The notes beneath the pieces were generated by a model that worked only from the letters and a program-made list of their open reading frames with translations, did not search any database and was not told the origin of the DNA. From an uncultured Chloroflexota bacterium (GTDB lineage Bacteria > Chloroflexota > Dehalococcoidia > SM23-28-2 > RBG-16-64-32), in contig CAJXNA010000072.1 in assembly GCA_913056415.1 (NCBI GenBank), positions 1-8,605 on the forward strand: DNA of 8,605 nucleotides, written 5' to 3'. The position numbers and the translations under genes were made by a program. Positions 7,003 to 8,605 of this stretch are shown piece after piece (positions within the stretch are counted from its first letter, which is position 1; each line of letters starts with the position of its first letter).

Positions 7003-8582
7003 GGCCGCACCTCATAGATGACGATCACCGGCTTCTCCGCCTTGTCGCCACCAGGTGTTGTGACGGTTATGGTCTCGGTGTGGACCACCCGCCCGTTGTA
7101 GCGGTCAGCGTACAGGATGACCTTGTCCGAGAAGAAGGATGAGCGCGAGGCGGAGAACGAATCCCACACGATGTACTGGAGTTCATTGTGACGAATCATC
7201 AGGTCTGGGTTGGGGATCGGCTCGTAGGAGGGATTCCGATTCAGCGGGTTAGAACTGACAGAGAGACCGAATGCCCTGCGGTGTCCGTAGAACTGGAGGA
7301 TGTTCGCCATGGAGGGCCCAATAGTCATCAACTGGGCTCCTTCCGGTGTGTTCTCTTCGATCCATTCTCCGGCCTCGCGGCCCCCTGGGACACCCCCTGC
7401 GCCCGCCAGGAAGCTGTCGTCGGTCGGGGGTTGCAGCCGCTGCCACGAGGGGATTATAAGCGTCAGTGCCACGATTCCTGCGGCGAGCGATACCAGCAAG
7501 GCGCCGCTGACGCGCCTCCGCAGTATGCGAACCGCCGTGTCCGGTGACCAACGCCCGAACGTCCGAGCCGCTAACACCGCGATGACCGGCGCGACCGGTA
7601 GCAGGTACTGAAACCCCTTGACCGGCCAGAGCTGGAAGAAGACAACAGGCACCACGATCCACGTGAGGAGTAGGGTCTCCCTCCAGGAGCGCTCCCGTCG
7701 TAGCAGCCACAGCCCCGCGATCGCCGCCAAAATGATCATTGGGCCGATGACTTCGGGAACAGTAGTGGGGTAGAAATCCCACTCATGGTTCGGCCGCCGG
7801 AAGATCTGCCAGAGGATGAACTGGCCTCCGGTTTCCGTCTTTCCAGCCAGGAAGAGAGACAGCGGAAACGGCGCAATAACTAGGACCATAGCCGCCGCCG
7901 AAATCGCCAGGTCCTTCATGCGCAGGCGGATCTCTGGAGATAGGGCGAAGAAGGCGTAGATGGCGGCGAGGAACAAGATGGCGGGCTCTTTCGCCAGGAA
8001 TGCCAAGCCCATCGACGCGCCGGTGGCGTAAAGCCAAGCGGGACGCCCCGTAGTCACGAAACGGGCCAGTAAGTACAGAGTTAGCGTGGCGAAGAACACC
8101 ATGGGGCCGTCCAAGAGGACCTGGCGGGTCACCACAATGTGGTAGGGCATGAGCGCCATAAAAAGGGCGGCTAGTAGCGCCGCCTTCCGGCCGTAGAGCA
8201 GGTCCGCCAGCCGAAAGACCATATAGATAGTGGCAATCCCTATGGCGGCCGAGACGAGCCGTGCGAACAGGTCGCCGGCTCCGAAGGGGAATCCTAGCGA
8301 TAGGATCGACTGGAACAGGAGTGGGTGAGCCCTGAAAATCGGGAACAGCTCCAGAAGCTCGGGATCGCTAGCGATCGACGCCGCCTGGCCCGCATACACC
8401 GCTTCATCACTGTTGAACCCGACGGCGTTGATCCGCCATATCCTCAGGAAGGCGCCAACCCCAAGGATTGCAGGCAGAGATAGCCAGGCAGCCGCTTCAC
8501 TCCATCTCGGGAGTGTAAGCGAGCCGTGTCTCACCCCCAAAACACGCCGGCTGATCAGCTGTTCTAGATGGGCCATGAGCAC
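6999..8582 (-). CDS. PMT/ArnT-type GT-C glycosyltransferase, polytopic membrane protein (N-terminus uncertain)
   Basis: 527 residues from GTG 8582. About ten hydrophobic helices span roughly 30-380, and a soluble C-terminal domain (about 381-527) should lie outside the membrane. The first external loop carries FNSDEA (56-61); D59/E60 are the acidic residues typical of GT-C enzymes of the PMT_2/ArnT group. RAHP (84-87), LAKEP (196-200) and KGFQYLLPVAPVIAVLAA (322-339) are further hallmarks. Such enzymes move a sugar from a polyprenyl-phosphate carrier to a lipid or protein outside the membrane; donor and acceptor are not readable. It is the first gene of the visible operon, and its stop overlaps the phosphoesterase start. 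The start is uncertain: the frame stays open to the window edge, ATG 8576 is an alternative, neither has a visible Shine-Dalgarno, and bases beyond 8591 look like adapter. The real gene may begin outside the contig. Confidence 0.9.
   Translation of the reverse strand: MLMAHLEQLISRRVLGVRHGSLTLPRWSEAAAWLSLPAILGVGAFLRIWRINAVGFNSDEAVYAGQAASIASDPELLELFPIFRAHPLLFQSILSLGFPFGAGDLFARLVSAAIGIATIYMVFRLADLLYGRKAALLAALFMALMPYHIVVTRQVLLDGPMVFFATLTLYLLARFVTTGRPAWLYATGASMGLAFLAKEPAILFLAAIYAFFALSPEIRLRMKDLAISAAAMVLVIAPFPLSLFLAGKTETGGQFILWQIFRRPNHEWDFYPTTVPEVIGPMIILAAIAGLWLLRRERSWRETLLLTWIVVPVVFFQLWPVKGFQYLLPVAPVIAVLAARTFGRWSPDTAVRILRRRVSGALLVSLAAGIVALTLIIPSWQRLQPPTDDSFLAGAGGVPGGREAGEWIEENTPEGAQLMTIGPSMANILQFYGHRRAFGLSVSSNPLNRNPSYEPIPNPDLMIRHNELQYIVWDSFSASRSSFFSDKVILYADRYNGRVVHTETITVTTPGGDKAEKPVIVIYEVRP
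7008..7013 (-). promoter_or_regulatory. Shine-Dalgarno of the phosphoesterase gene
   Basis: GAGGTG on the minus strand lies 5 nt before the GTG at 7002-7000, within the last codons of the glycosyltransferase gene. It supports the GTG start that overlaps the TGA at 7001-6999. Confidence 0.65.
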
Positions 8583-8591
8583 GTATTCACG

Positions 8592-8605
8592 AGATCGGAA
8601 AAGCA
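8592..8605 (-). other. Probable residual Illumina TruSeq adapter at the contig end
   Basis: The last 14 bases on the plus strand are AGATCGGAAAAGCA. The standard adapter read-through sequence begins AGATCGGAAGAGCA, so 13 of 14 bases agree. Read from the other strand it is TGCTTTTCCGATCT against TGCTCTTCCGATCT, the 3' end of the Read 2 adapter, with the insert starting exactly at 8591. The exact terminal position and correct orientation make chance unlikely. If so, these bases are not genomic and must not be used to extend the glycosyltransferase gene. Confidence 0.8.

Noticed and set aside
7249..7782. 177-codon minus-strand open frame within the glycosyltransferase gene
   Set aside because: It is in another frame of a well-supported polytopic membrane protein and shows only Arg/Gly/Pro-rich sequence without domain features.

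Overview
This 8.6 kb window is a GC-rich stretch of bacterial DNA with all recognisable genes on the minus strand. It reads as one five-gene operon, transcribed from the right edge to the left edge. All five products are membrane-bound or exported; no cytoplasmic enzyme is encoded. GC-rich codon use, GTG starts, short 4-nt gene overlaps, and glucose/sorbosone-dehydrogenase, PKD and beta-helix modules would fit a free-living Chloroflexota- or Actinomycetota-like bacterium, but there is no marker gene and this placement is weak. There is no rRNA, tRNA, CRISPR array or mobile element.

Layout in transcription order (right to left): (1) 8582-6999, a GT-C fold glycosyltransferase of the PMT/ArnT type; (2) 7002-5611, a secreted, C-terminally anchored phosphoesterase of the phospholipase C/AcpA type; (3) 5614-4220, an unrecognised exported protein of Ig-like/beta-sandwich modules with a C-terminal membrane anchor; (4) 4223-3009, a GH99/WbsX-like glycoside hydrolase domain with signal anchor and C-terminal anchor; (5) 2882 to the left edge, a large exported protein with a glucose/sorbosone (PQQ-type) dehydrogenase beta-propeller, a PKD domain, further beta-sandwich modules and a right-handed beta-helix. 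Gene 5 is cut by the window and has no stop here. Genes 1 to 4 are joined by three consecutive GTGA/ATGA overlaps, implying translational coupling. The only intergenic gap (about 126 bp, before gene 5) holds a short palindrome and an uncertain start region.

Taken together, the locus looks like an envelope module: a lipid-linked-sugar glycosyltransferase, a surface phosphoesterase, a surface glycosidase related to endo-mannosidases, an Ig-like membrane partner, and a large secreted sugar-oxidising/adhesive protein. The joint role (building and remodelling a surface glycoconjugate, or processing an external glycan) is inference.

The last 14 bases (8592-8605) match the Illumina TruSeq adapter with one mismatch. 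They are probably not genomic, which suggests the window is a whole contig and that the upstream end of the operon is lost.
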